The notes under the pieces are model-generated. The model did not search any database and was not told the origin of the DNA. It worked only from the letters and a program-made list of their open reading frames with translations. 64,000 nucleotides of DNA, taken from Adenophora triphylla var. japonica. Taxonomy: Eukaryota > Streptophyta > Magnoliopsida > Asterales > Campanulaceae. The stretch covers positions 186,001-250,000 of the forward strand of contig JAFEMH010001489.1 of NCBI GenBank assembly GCA_022495995.1, in the 5' to 3' direction. Shown here one piece after another: positions 10,911 to 21,378 of this stretch. The position numbers and the translations under genes are program-made. Position 1 is the stretch's first letter; each line of letters opens with the position of its first letter.

Positions 10911-11155
10911 TCATTTCTTACGAGCTAAAGCAGCTACAATCCCACCAGCCACAATCCCAACGCTCCAAAGACATCGGTAGGCTGCCGTGCACATGCCAAT
11001 TACTCCATCTGCGTTAAATGAAAAACAAGGGAAATGGATAAACACCTCAGAAAACAAAGTCTACAATATTGATGGGATAAATGAAAGAATTAACGAACCC
11101 AGCCAATGAGCTTTAGGATAAACAACTATACCGGCGTTCAAGAAGGCGTTGGAGT
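10911..11155 (-). pseudogene. Captured two-exon fragment of a small membrane-type protein
   Basis: On the minus strand, exon-like block 11155-11099 encodes DSNAFLNAGIVVYPKAHWL and ends at G followed by GTTCG. After an intron of about 90 bp with an acceptor (AACGCAG), block 11008-10911 encodes DGVIGMCTAAYRCLWSVG and then a small hydrophobic tail ending RKK and a stop. The frame is continuous across the splice. An in-frame TGA lies just before DSNAF, so the start is missing. A C-terminal Gly/Ala-rich hydrophobic segment suggests a one-pass membrane tail. I do not recognise the family. Its place inside the CACTA element suggests a second captured gene. Confidence 0.5.
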
Positions 11156-11477
11156 CTCATCTTCTCCTCTCAACAAAACCTGATGATTTTTCTTGCTGGA
11201 TTGGAATCAGTAAATAATCTTATTTGCAAAAATACAAAGAGGATTAAGTCTTACCTAGTCGCATGAAAGAACGATTATTCATGAATCACCTTGAATTGCC
11301 CCCTTATCCAAAACTCGGTGTTTTGAATCACTAGGGTTTAGCTAGAGACGAATCATGAAGGCCTAGAGACGGAGAGGAACAACTCTTTCGATCTATGAAC
11401 TCTTTACTAAAAGTATGGAATCTGTATCTTTCTGTAAACTATTTTTCAGCAAGCTTTCTGTCTTCAGTATGGAATCA

Positions 11478-11665
11478 TCTTCAACCACTGAAAGTAATTA
11501 CTGGAAATATACTGAAATCACTGACACACGCTGAAATCACAGACTCACTGAAATCAATAATGGATACACTGAAATCACTAATTCATGCACTGAAATAACA
11601 CGCAAACACGCCCTAAAATCACACACACTAACTGAAATCATTCACATACTCACTGAAATTACTCA
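11478..11665. repeat. Minisatellite based on CACTGAAATCAC
   Basis: ACTGAAAT(C/A)A recurs about eight times at irregular 15-25 bp spacing inside the CACTA element. Non-coding. Confidence 0.6.
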
Positions 11666-11762
11666 CACAATCACTTCACACTCGAAAATTATAGATGCAT
11701 ATTCTTTAGTTAAAAATCCCCAAAATTTCAGCAAGAAAATCAAATTCAAACAATTATCGATT

Positions 11763-12113
11763 TTAAATCCCTAATTCAAATGTAAAATAGTGAGGGGGAG
11801 AGAGAGATACATGTGGGTTGGACAAATCGTTGTCGTCTGAGTCGCGGGGATGATCGTCCGGTAACTGTTTCGGGAGAGGAGATGGCTTGGAGGCCTTGAA
11901 AATGCGGCTGGGCCGCGATCGGCTAGAGAAAGTAAGGGAGAATAGTAGGGGAAGACGTAGATGAGAATTGCACCGCAGTCCTCTGCGTCTCATACGCAAT
12001 AATTTGAGAGGAATAGTTAGGGTTTGCGTAATGGCAAACCTAGAGAGAGAGGAGAGAGAGAGGATAGTGGGAGTGGGGGTGAAACTGGGTTTCGCGTTTT
12101 GGAATTTTCTCAA
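11763..12113 (-). other. Open frame of 116 codons near the CACTA right end, unrecognised
   Basis: An Arg/Ser/Pro-rich, basic N-terminal half resembles an organelle-targeting peptide. An acidic stretch PDDHPRDSDDNDLSNPH is followed by a possible GT donor. This could be the first exon of a third captured gene, but low complexity and the lack of any homology I recognise leave it speculative. Confidence 0.2.
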
Positions 12114-12546
12114 TTAATATTTGAGAATTTTGAAGGCCCACCTTTTACTCATGTATTAGGACGGTGTAGTAGTCCACTGTCTTATTAAGTGGATAATAGG
12201 GACTATCTTATTATCCCGACTCAAAAAAATCAGTCCCTAAAAGTATCTTTTTTTGTAGTGCAAGAAATAAGGAGCTTGTCCAGGTGCGGCTTCATCAAAA
12301 TAGCGTGCAACTCGCACATTTTCTATTGAGCTCACACAATATCTCAGGTACCAAGATGGACAAAATGAAAATGGAATGCTTGGAAAACGCCAAGCCAAAA
12401 TAAACATGAAGGAAACTTTATGGCGAGTTGTTATTCAAACTACTCCTCGTTGGAAAACAAAATCCTGGCTTAAACGTACCAGGTAAATAACTGCAAGATG
12501 CCCTCATTAGCGGCTTGCCAAAGTCTGATTTAAGTGAACGTGGGGA

Positions 12547-12680
12547 AAATGCCAAATCTCCCTCGTGAGATTCAAAAGGGCTACCTCGCGAGATTCAAAC
12601 GCCAAATCTCCCTAGTGAGATTCAAAAGGGCTACCTAGCGAGATTCAAATGCCAAATCTCCCTCGTGAGATTCAAAAGGG
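12547..12680 (+). repeat. Tandem repeat of CCAAATCTCCCTCGTGAGAT type, split by copia
   Basis: A unit of about 54 bp (GCCAAATCTCCCT-GTGAGATTCAAAAGGGCTACCT-GCGAGATTCAAA) recurs about 2.5 times. It resumes at 20729-20788 on the other side of the copia element, so copia inserted inside this array. The motif contains inverted pairs (CTC-GTGAGA, TACCT-GCGAGA). Confidence 0.8.
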
Positions 12681-14228
12681 TGTTGGGTTTCGAGGGTCCA
12701 TGCGCAGCGGAATAATGCAATAACTCGAAAAACCCCAAGCCCTAGAATCTGTTCTAGATGATTAATTAAGAAAGATGAAATAGAAATACCAACCTTGAGT
12801 GCTTTTGTCGTTGATAAACTTGACCCAACTCCAGATTGAATGACCTTGTTAATCCTTGATGAACGAACGGCGAATCACGAACTAAAGATCTTGACGAGCG
12901 AAGATCCTCTATGTGTATCCACGCGAGGAACGAACCCTAGAACTCTTCTAGGAGGATTGCTAGATCCTTTGATTGAAACACCTTTCAATCAATGAAGAAC
13001 AATGGAATTGGTGGTGTTTGATTCTCAATTCTCAATTGAAATCTCTCACTTTTTGTGTTTCTCTAAAGCCAAAACGTTCTAATGATGGCTAGGGCAACCA
13101 GGGACAAGTATTTATACGTTACAAATAAAAGCCCTTTGCGAAAACCCTGAAATTAGGTCATTTACGTATCAGTCCAGGCCCGACGGGACGACTCGTCCCC
13201 CAGGGCACGAGTCGTCCCCTTGGAACCTCCCACTGATTCTGGCGTCCCCTCTAAGGGCACGACTTGGCTTTGCTCATGGGACGAGTCGTCCCTTTGGGCA
13301 CGACTCGTGCCCCAGAGCACGAGTCGTCCCTCAGGACATCCCCTCTGAATCATCCGTCCCCCTTAAGGGGAATAGTTAGTTCAGACTGGGGACGAGTCGT
13401 CCCCTGAGCACAGAAAACCCATATTCTTCATTTTTGACAATTCGTTCGATGCGTGTGACCCCATAGGACCATACTATGTTGGCAATGAGTCTGATCACAT
13501 CGATCCTCATAAGACATGAGCGGACTCTAGCAAGCCATCATGCCTACCCAAATAGTATAATATCAAGTTCGATTTTCCTACATAGAACATATCACAATCC
13601 CATTGTCACACGATGTTATATTGAACATGAGTCATGGTCCACGTCAACTCATATTGTTCAATGCTTTCTCGTTACCAAGTAAATTGATTAATCGAATGAC
13701 ATTAATCACATTAATTCATTCGGGCATGGCCATGCACTACATCAATCTTACTTATGAGTGGCCTAGCAAACATCTCTCTTTACGAGGGACAATTTTCCAT
13801 CTTGACTTATCATACCATGCCAATGATAACCCTTATTGTCATCCGGTTAAAGACAACGTTAAATTATATCAAACATGATATTCATCGAGCGGAAGACGAT
13901 GATAATCTCAGGTCAAAGGATATCAATGATATGACTATATGAGATTTAATTATGACATTTGACCATGACATAAATCTCATAATGGGTCAAGTCCAGTACC
14001 TTGTTCTCTAACAAGTACCCATGAATCTAATGTGCATCTCCATGCATATAATCATCACATGACTATCCATTAGACTTCATACTAGTGCTTCATAAGTACT
14101 AGGGACACGATTATTATAACTAAACATGCAAACACATATAATAATCAAAGAAACAATCTCTTATATAAATGAACAATGACATTACATAAAGGTCTATCTC
14201 TATAGGCCTAGTGGCACTAACACCTACA
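12681..14228 (-). repeat. 3' LTR of the first copia element
   Basis: Begins TGTTGGGTTTCGAGGG and ends CACCTACA (plus orientation). Around 13180-13410 it holds a cluster of short motifs in both orientations (GGGACGACTCGTCCC, GGGCACGAGTCGTCCCC, GGGCACGACTCGTGCC). Compared with the other LTR it lacks about 18 bp at about 13812, between two ATCAT repeats, and one 19-bp motif unit. Confidence 0.93.
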
Positions 14229-14241
14229 AGCCTCCCACTTG
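14229..14241 (-). other. Polypurine tract of the first copia element
   Basis: On the minus strand AAGTGGGAGGCT directly precedes the LTR start TGTAGGTG. It marks where plus-strand DNA synthesis would be primed and confirms the element's orientation. Confidence 0.8.
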
Positions 14242-14520
14242 CACTAGGCCCAATCATTCATATATCTTATACCCATGGACCTAACATAACCATCATGTTT
14301 AGCTTGTGGTAAAGGCTTGGTGAGAGGGTCCGAGATGTTGTCATCCGTTGGTACCTTGCATATCTTGACGTCCTCCCTTTCACGGCATTTCTCGAATGAG
14401 GTGGAAACGTCTCAAAATGTGTTTGGATCGCTGATGTGACCTTGGTTCTTTTGCTTGGGCAATAGCACCATTATTGTCACAGTAACGCCTCTATCGGGTT
14501 AGTGATACTCGGAACGACTT

Positions 14521-15726
14521 CTAAGTCACTAACGAACTTCTTGATCCAAATCGCCTCCTTAGCCGCATCCGATGCTTTGCTATGTATTTCGGCTTCGTTG
14601 TAGAATCGGCAATGCATTTTGTTTGGAACTCTTCCAACAAACAAAGACCTCCATTTAGCATAAACACAAAACCAGACTGCGATCTATAGTCATCTTTGTC
14701 GGTTTGGAAGCTTGCATCTGTGTAACCCTTTACAACCAGATCATCTTCCATTCCTCCAAATACCAAGAATACATCCTTAGTTCTTCTCAAGTACTTAAGG
14801 ATATTCTTGACTGCTATCCAATGGTTCTCACCAGGATCAGATTGGTATCTACTCGTTGCGCTTAGAGCATACGAGACATCAGGTCTAGTACACAACATGG
14901 CATACATGATAGACCCAATTGCCGAAGCATATGGAATATCATTCATCCTCTTTCGCTCATCATTTGTCTTAGGACAATGATTCTTGCTAAGAGTAATGCC
15001 ATGTCCCATTGGCAAGTTCCCTCTCTTTGAATTTTCCATGCGGAATCTTCTAAGGACCTTGTCAATATATGTACTCTGACTCAAACGAATCATCCTTCTT
15101 GATCTATCTCTATAGATCTTGATACCAAGGATATAAGCCGCTTCACCCATATCTTTCATTGAGAAACATTTTCCTAACCAGGACTTTACAGTCTCAAGTG
15201 CAGGAACATTGTTTCCAATGAGTAAGATGTCATCGACATACAACACCAGAAATAGCACTATGCTCCCACTTATCTTCTTGTATACACAAGGTTCATCTTC
15301 GTTTTTGATGAAGCCAAACTCTTTGACTGATTCATCAAAACGTAGATTCCAGCTCCGGGAAGCTTGCTTCAATCCATAAATGGATCTCTGCAACTTACAC
15401 ACTTTATTAGAATTCTTTGGATCAACAAACCCTTCAGGCTGTATCATGTATACATCCTCAAGTAGGTTTCCGTTAAGAAACGCTGTTTTGACGTCCATTT
15501 GCCATATCTCATAGTCGTAATATGCGGCTATGGCAATTAGGATTCTAATAGACTTAAGCATTGCTACGGGCGAAAAGGTTTCATCATAGTCAATGCCATG
15601 AATCTGCCTATACCCCTTAGCAACTAGCCTAGCCTTATAAGTATGTACCTTCCCATCCACGTCAGTTTTCTTTTTGAAAATCCACTTGCACCCTATGGTT
15701 TTTACACCTTTGGGTGGATCAATCAA
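14521..15726 (-). pseudogene. copia RT and RNase H part of pol (first element)
   Basis: A 401-codon open stretch. Residues 10-50 include GCKWIFKKK, KARLVAKGY and DYDETFSPVA; residues 76-91 include QMDVKTAFLNG; residues 163-166 are YVDD, the catalytic RT motif. RNase H begins near residue 335 with GYTDASFQTDKDDYRSQSGF. The last 40 or so residues are out of frame compared with the usual copia RNase H C-terminus, so that domain is broken. A TGA at 15730 (where the second copia copy has Trp) separates this part from the integrase frame. The active site is intact, but the copy would not make a full polyprotein. Confidence 0.9.
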
Positions 15727-15729
15727 GTT

Positions 15730-17715
15730 TCAAACTTGATTATCGTACATGGATTTGATTTCGGATTCCATGGCTCCCAGCCGCTTGTCCGAATCAGGAG
15801 TAGACATCGCCTCTTGATAGGAAGTAGGTTCATCATTCTCAATGATTTCTACTTCATTACTTTCCGTCATGAGAAATCCATATCTCTCAGGTCCGGATCG
15901 TATCCTATCCGATCTGCGAAGAACTTGTGTATCTTGAACCGGTTCCACAACAGCTTGTGAATTTGGTTCCGTCTCTACTATTGGCTCTATGTCATTTTCA
16001 GGTTCTTGAATTTCTTCAAGATCAATTTTACTCCCACTAGTTTCTTTAGAGAGAAACTCTTTCTCTAGAAAGACACCGTGTCGAGCAACAAACACTTTGT
16101 TCTCGGATTGGTTGTAAAATTGATATCCTTTCGTTTCCTTGGGATAACCAACGAAAATACATTTATCAGATCTAGGTGCAAGTTTATGTTCAGAAACCAA
16201 TTTCTTTACATAAGCCTCACATCCCCAAATCTTCATGAAAGATAAGCTAGGCTTTCTTCCATGCCACATCTCATGTGGGGTTTTAGGAGCCGATTTAGTA
16301 GGGACCTTATTAAGTGTGAAAGCAGCTGTTTCCAGTGCATGTCCCCAAAAGGAAATAGGAAGATTAACTTGACTCATCATCGATCGAACCATATCTAATA
16401 GAGTTCGATTTCTCCTTTCGGACACACCATTCCATTGTGGTGTTCCGGGTGGAGTAAGTTCTGAAACAATTCCACAACTTTTCAGATGATCGTCAAATTC
16501 TTGGCTCAAATATTCACCACCTCGATCGGATCGAAGTGTTTTAATAGTTTTGCCAAGTTGATTTTGTACTTCATTTTGAAATATTCTGAATATCTCAAAT
16601 GCTTCACTTTTGTACTTCATCAGATAGACGTAGCCATATCTTGATAAGTCATCTGTGAACGTTATGAAGTACCGAAATCCTCCCCTAGCAATGCTATTCA
16701 TTGATCCACATACATCAGTATGTACGAGAGCCAACAAATCACTAGCCCTTTCACTACTCTTAGTAAAAGGTGCTTTAGTCATCTTGCCCAATAAATAAGA
16801 CTCGCAAACATCATATGATTCATAATCATATGAGTCTAAATATCCATCTTTATGGAGTTTAGAGATGCGTTTCTCGTTTATGTGCCCAAGACGGCAATGC
16901 CATTTATATGTGTCATTCACATTATTTGGCTTGGATTTCTTATTTACATGATAGATATTATCAACATTATTTTCAACATCCAAGACATAAAGGCCATTAA
17001 AAGAATGAGCAACACAATAAAGCATGCCATTCAAATAAATTGAAAATTTCTTATTCGCAATAAGAAAATTGTAACCCTCATTGTCTAAACATGAAATTGA
17101 AATAATGTTTCTGCTCAAATCCGGAACATAATAACAGTTATTTAAAACTAAAATTAATCCGCTTGGTAAAGTGACTTCGTAAGTCCCTACGGCCAATGCA
17201 GCAACTCTTGCTCCATTTCCAACCCGTAGATCTACTTCACCCTCTTTGAGCGACCTTCTATTCTTTAGTCCCTGCACATTTAGGCAAATGTGAGATCCAC
17301 ATCCGGTATCTAATACCCAAGAACTAGAGGTAGAAAATAAAATATCTATCACATAGATACCTGAAGTCATGGCAATCTCATTGCCCTTCTTCTTCAGTCC
17401 TTCCTGATAAAGCTTGCAGTTACGCCTCCAATACCCAGTTTCCTTGCAATGGTAGCACACCGCATCCTTTTGGAATTTGGGTTTAGGCTTCTCAGCAACG
17501 GCAACCTTTGCCTCCGGTTTAGCAACTTTTGCTTTAACCTTGGGTTTGAACCCCTTTCCTTTATTCACCATCAACACTTGATTGGTTTTCTTGGTAATAT
17601 TGTTCTCCGCATTCTTTAGCATCCCATGCAATTCAGACAGAGATTTATTCATCCCATTCATGTTATAATTCAGAACAAACTGATTATAACTTTTAGGGAG
17701 TGAATGCAATATCAT
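15730..17715 (-). pseudogene. copia gag C-terminus, protease and integrase (first element)
   Basis: A 661-codon open stretch in frame with the gag start, separated from it by a single TAG at 17734. In order: a CCHC-like zinc knuckle (CYHCKETGYWRRNC, near residue 90) in which the His is Tyr; protease WVLDTGCGSH (near 135); integrase zinc finger WHCRLGH with the last Cys replaced (VCESY); catalytic core HTDVCG, TFTDDLSRY, SDRGGEYLS and SERRNRT carrying the D-D-E residues. The replaced zinc ligands would impair nucleic-acid binding. It ends at TGA 15730 before RT. Confidence 0.9.
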
Positions 17716-17733
17716 ATCCGTAGCCAGCTCTAA

Positions 17734-18204
17734 CTAGATAGGATATCCAAGCCTCTCAAGGTGTTCGAGGTGACCCTTCATTTTCAACACATGAGGCCCA
17801 ACAAGTTGTCCTTCAATCATCTTGCATGAATGAAGAGCCTTCATAGTGTCAAACCTTTCCGTACGTGCTTGCAACTGGAACATTTCCTTCAAATGATTTC
17901 CCAAATCATAAGCTTCCATGTGTACAAGGTCCTTCTGAAGGGCCTTACACATGGTAGCAAGCATCAAGCAACCAACATCAATAGAATCATCCACATGCTT
18001 CTTATGTTGGTCCTTTTCAGCTTTAGTTGCATTAGCCGCAGCCTCGGGTGGAACGGGTCCATCAAGAATGTACAACTTCCTTTCCTGTTTGAGAATAATT
18101 CCCAAACTGCGGATCCAATCCACATAGTTGTTGCCATTCTCCTCTAACTTGTCCTTCTCAAGGACTGATCGCAGTGACATGTTTTGATTAGTGTTTACAG
18201 CCAT
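17734..18204 (-). pseudogene. copia gag N-terminal part (first element)
   Basis: The likely start is the Met of MAVNTNQNMSLRSVLEK (18204); an upstream in-frame Met at 18243 has no homologue in the second copia copy. The protein contains NYVDWIRSLGIILKQERKL, KKHVDDSIDVGCLMLATM and a leucine-rich segment ending HLEHLERLG, typical of plant copia capsid (UBN2-type gag). A TAG at 17734 interrupts it just before LELATD, where the second copy reads through. Gag would form the virus-like particle in the cytoplasm. Confidence 0.88.
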
Positions 18205-18243
18205 TGATCTACAAAGATATGCAACATATAAGTACCAATTCAT

Positions 18244-19143
18244 TTAAGAGATTAATTAACGTATTTCACAAATACTCCCACTAAATTATATAACCTTCTT
18301 ATACAAACATGCATAATATAATTTAATAGGCTAAGACCCAACTTTAATTTAATTTCAAGTCGGCTATGGCACGACTGCTCAAAATTAAACTAAAAAGGTA
18401 GATAACATTTATCAATCATATCTATATATGACTCTTAGATCATTATGAGATTATAGACATCATATGTCACATGTTTCAATCTCATCTTATGCCTTAGGCC
18501 CAAAATATTTTGATAGCCTAATTGAGTTCAACCATGTTAAACGTATAGCAATCACCGTTTGCTCATCTTGATCATACAAAGATAGAATCAATGTACCTCG
18601 CTGTGGCGTAGCCTACATGAAACTATCCGTGTACTCACAAGTGTTTAAACATGGGTGGCATAAAACAAACTCAAATTACAAAGAAGGTTCAATTTTTCAT
18701 GCTTATCAATTACATGCCAAGGTTGATTCATGAAAACTATATGAGCATAATTATGAACATGGAATGATGCAACACAAATCACATTTGGTCAGTAATTACT
18801 AGTACGCGGCCACGTGCTCCAAATTTATCCCACACTTCCATCGAAGTGCTTGTGGGGAAGGTCTTGGTGTCCAGCCAATATACTAAGTAACACTTCACAA
18901 ATATCCTAGATTAATCACATTAATCATATTAATGAAATTGACATCCCATAATCTAGATTAATCATATTAATCATATATTTCAATTTCATAATCATGGTAT
19001 ATCAATATATACAATTACTTCACAAGCAAAACTCATACAATTTCACATTCTAGATCATACACATCATGAAAATTAACATAATCCCATTATCTAATTATCA
19101 TGATTTTCTAATATAAACATCATGAACGGGGCTCTGATACCAC
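18244..19143 (-). other. copia 5' leader (untranslated)
   Basis: About 0.9 kb of AT-rich sequence between the primer-binding site and gag. It has no coding capacity, as usual for copia leaders. Related leader sequence occurs in the second copia copy. Confidence 0.7.
19128..19142 (-). other. Primer-binding site, initiator tRNA-Met (first copia)
   Basis: Minus strand TGGTATCAGAGCCCC next to the LTR at 19144; its first 12 bases match the canonical plant tRNA-iMet primer site (TGGTATCAGAGC). Confidence 0.9.
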
Positions 19144-20728
19144 TATTGGGTTTCGAGGGTCCATGCGCAGCGGAATAATGCAATAACTCGAAAAACCCCA
19201 AGCCCTAGAATCTGTTCTAGATGATTAATTAAGAAAGATGAAATAGAAATACCAACCTTGAGTGCTTTTGTCGTTGATAAACTTGACCCAACTCCAGATT
19301 GAATGACCTTGTTAATCCTTGATGAACAAACGGCGAATCACGAACTAAAGATCTTGACGAGCGAAGATCCTCTATGTGTATCCACGCGAGGAACGAACCC
19401 TAGAACTCTTCTAGGAGGATTGCTAGATCCTTTGATTGAAACACCTTTCAATCAATGAAGAACAATGGAATTGGTGGTGTTTGATTCTCAATTCTCAATT
19501 GAAATCTCTCACTTTTGGTGTTTCTCTAAAGCCAAAACGTTCTAATGACGGCTAGGGAAACCAGGGACAAGTATTTATACGTTACAAATAAAAGCCCTTT
19601 GCGAAAACCCTGAAATTAGGTCATTTACGTATCAGTCCAGGCCCGACGGGATGACTCGTCCCCCAGGGCACGAGTCGTCCCCTTGGGCACGAGTCGTCCC
19701 CTTGGAACCTCCCACTGATTCTGGCGTCCCCTCTAAGGGCACGACTTGGCTTTGCTCATGGTACGAGTCGTCCCTTTGGGCACGACTCGTGCCCCAGAGC
19801 ACGAGTCGTCCCTCAGGACATCCCCTCTGAATCATCCGTCCCCCTTAAGGGGAATAGTTAGTTCAGACTGGGGACGAGTCGTCCCCTGAGCACAGAAAAC
19901 CCATATTCTTCATTTTTGACAATTCGTTCGATGCGTGTGACCCCATAGGACCATACTATGTTGGCAATGAGTCCGATCACATCGATCCTCATAAGACATG
20001 AGCGGACTCTAGCAAGCCATCATGCCTACCCAAATAGTATAATATCAAGTTCGATTTTCCTACATAGAACATATCACAATCCCATTGTCACACGATGTTA
20101 TATTGAACATGAGTCATGGTCCACGTCAACTCATATTGTTCAATGCTTTCTCGTTACCAAGTAAATTGATTAATCGAATGACATTAATCACATTAATTCA
20201 TTCGGGCATGGCCATGCACTACATCAATCTTACTTACGAGTGGCCTAGCAAACATCTCTCTTTACGAGGGACAATTTTCCATCTTGACTTATCATTCTTC
20301 CCAACAAGAATCATACCATGCCAATGATAGCCCTTATTGTCATCCGGTTAAAGACAACATTAAACTATATCAAACATGATATTCATCGAGCGGAAGACGA
20401 TGATAATCTCAGGTCAAAGGATATCAATGATATGACTATATGAGATTTAATTATGACATTTGACCATGACATAAATCTCATAATGGGTCAAGTCCAGTAC
20501 CTTGTTCTCTAACAAGTACCCATGAATCTAATGTGCATCTCCATGTATATAATCATCACATGACTATCCATTAGACTTCATACTAGTGCTTCATAAGTAC
20601 TAGGGACACGATTATTATAACTAAACATGCAAACACATATAATAATCAAAGAAACAATCTCTTATATAAATGAACAATGACATTACATAAAGGTCTATCT
20701 CTATAGGCCTAGGGCACTAACACCTACA
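19144..20728 (-). repeat. 5' LTR of the first copia element
   Basis: About 1585 bp. The terminal base pair has mutated (TATTGGG where the other LTR has TGTTGGG). The inverted ACTCGTCCC/ACGAGTCGTCCC motif cluster lies around 19645-19880 and has one extra 19-bp unit relative to the 3' LTR. Confidence 0.93.
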
Positions 20729-20733
20729 AAGGG

Positions 20734-20788
20734 CACCTCACAAGATTCAAAGGCCAAATCTCCCTCGTGAGATTCAAAAGGGCATCCA
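20734..20788 (+). repeat. Continuation of the AGATTCAAAAGGG tandem repeat
   Basis: Right-hand part of the array interrupted by copia (see 12547-12680): GGCACCTCACAAGATTCAAA, then GCCAAATCTCCCTCGTGAGA. Confidence 0.75.
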
Positions 20789-20824
20789 TGCAAGGTAAAA
20801 AAGGACAAAATGAAAATGAAACGG

Positions 20825-21378
20825 AAATGGGTTGGCAACATGCCATATTTTTAACAAAAAAAAAAGGTTGGCGAAATGCCATATTTTGAAAACAAAAATG
20901 GTTTGACGAAATGCCATATTTTTAAGGAAAGTGTTAGGTGGAATGCCAAACTTGAAAGGGAAAAAGTGGCGACATGCCATATTTTTAAGGACAAAGTTAG
21001 GCGAAATGCTTTATTTAAAACAAAAATGGTTTTGCGAAATGCCATGTTTTAAAAATGGAAAATGGGCGAAATGCCACACTTTGAAAGCGGAAAGTTTTGG
21101 CGATATGTCATATTTTAAAGTGAAAAAGATTTGGCGACATGCCATATTTTTAACGAAAAAGGGTTGGCAAAAAGCTATATTTTGTAAATGAAAAATGGGC
21201 AAAATGCCACACTTTAAAAGCGAAAAATTTGGCGATATGCCATATTTTAAAATTGAAGAAAGTTGGCGACACGCCATATTTTAAATGAAAAAATTGACGA
21301 AATGTCACGTTTTAAAAGAGAAAAACTAGGCGAGATGCCATATTTTCTAGTGAAAAAGAGGCGAGATGCCACTCAAAT
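20825..21378 (+). repeat. 33-bp minisatellite, about 17 units
   Basis: Consensus GGCGAAATGCCATATTTT followed by about 15 purine-rich bases. Landmarks ATGCCA or close variants fall every 31-38 bp (for example 20838, 20876, 20911, 20943, 20975, 21038, 21070, 21138, 21203, 21236, 21335, 21367). Both strands stay open for stretches because the period is divisible by three, but the products are simply repetitive. It lies in the interior of the outer LTR retrotransposon. Confidence 0.85.

Larger units (their letters stand above)
8356..12260. mobile_element. Non-autonomous CACTA (En/Spm-type) DNA transposon
   Basis: The left end begins CACTACTAGAAA and the right end is TTTTTTTGTAGTG, the inverted complement of CACTACAAAAAAA. 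The flanking triplets are identical (CAA at 8353-8355 and 12261-12263), matching the 3-bp target duplication of this superfamily. Subterminal motifs (GACCCTAAAAGT, TCCCTAAAAGTA, GGGACGG) recur near both ends. No transposase (TnpA/TnpD) is visible, so mobility would depend on an autonomous relative. The interior carries captured host exons (9146-9830 and 10911-11155). It inserted into the older LTR retrotransposon. Confidence 0.88.
12681..20728 (-). mobile_element. Ty1/copia retrotransposon, structurally complete, minus strand
   Basis: LTRs lie at 12681-14228 and 19144-20728. The flanking 5-bp duplication AAGGG is perfect (12676-12680 and 20729-20733). On the minus strand the order is 5' LTR, initiator-Met primer site, gag, protease, integrase, RT, RNase H, purine tract, 3' LTR, which is the copia order. 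The polyprotein has two in-frame stops (17734 and 15730) and a frame break in RNase H, so the copy is defective in cis. By eye the LTRs differ at only about 1 percent of positions plus two short indels, so it is younger than the LTR element it interrupts. The lineage within copia was not assigned. Confidence 0.93.

Noticed and set aside
13476..13942. Plus-strand frames of 62-91 codons repeated near 13.6 and 20.1 kb
   Set aside because: They lie inside the two copia LTRs and recur only because the LTRs are duplicated; they are antisense to the element and lack domains.
17734..17736. TAG in copia gag as a programmed readthrough stop
   Set aside because: Followed by TTA GAG rather than CAR-YYA, and the second copia copy has a sense codon there; a plain nonsense mutation.
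20774..21277. Open frames of 64-88 codons on both strands over 20.8-21.3 kb (repeating WHFA/MAFRQ-type peptides)
   Set aside because: They arise because the 33-bp minisatellite period is divisible by three; not genes.
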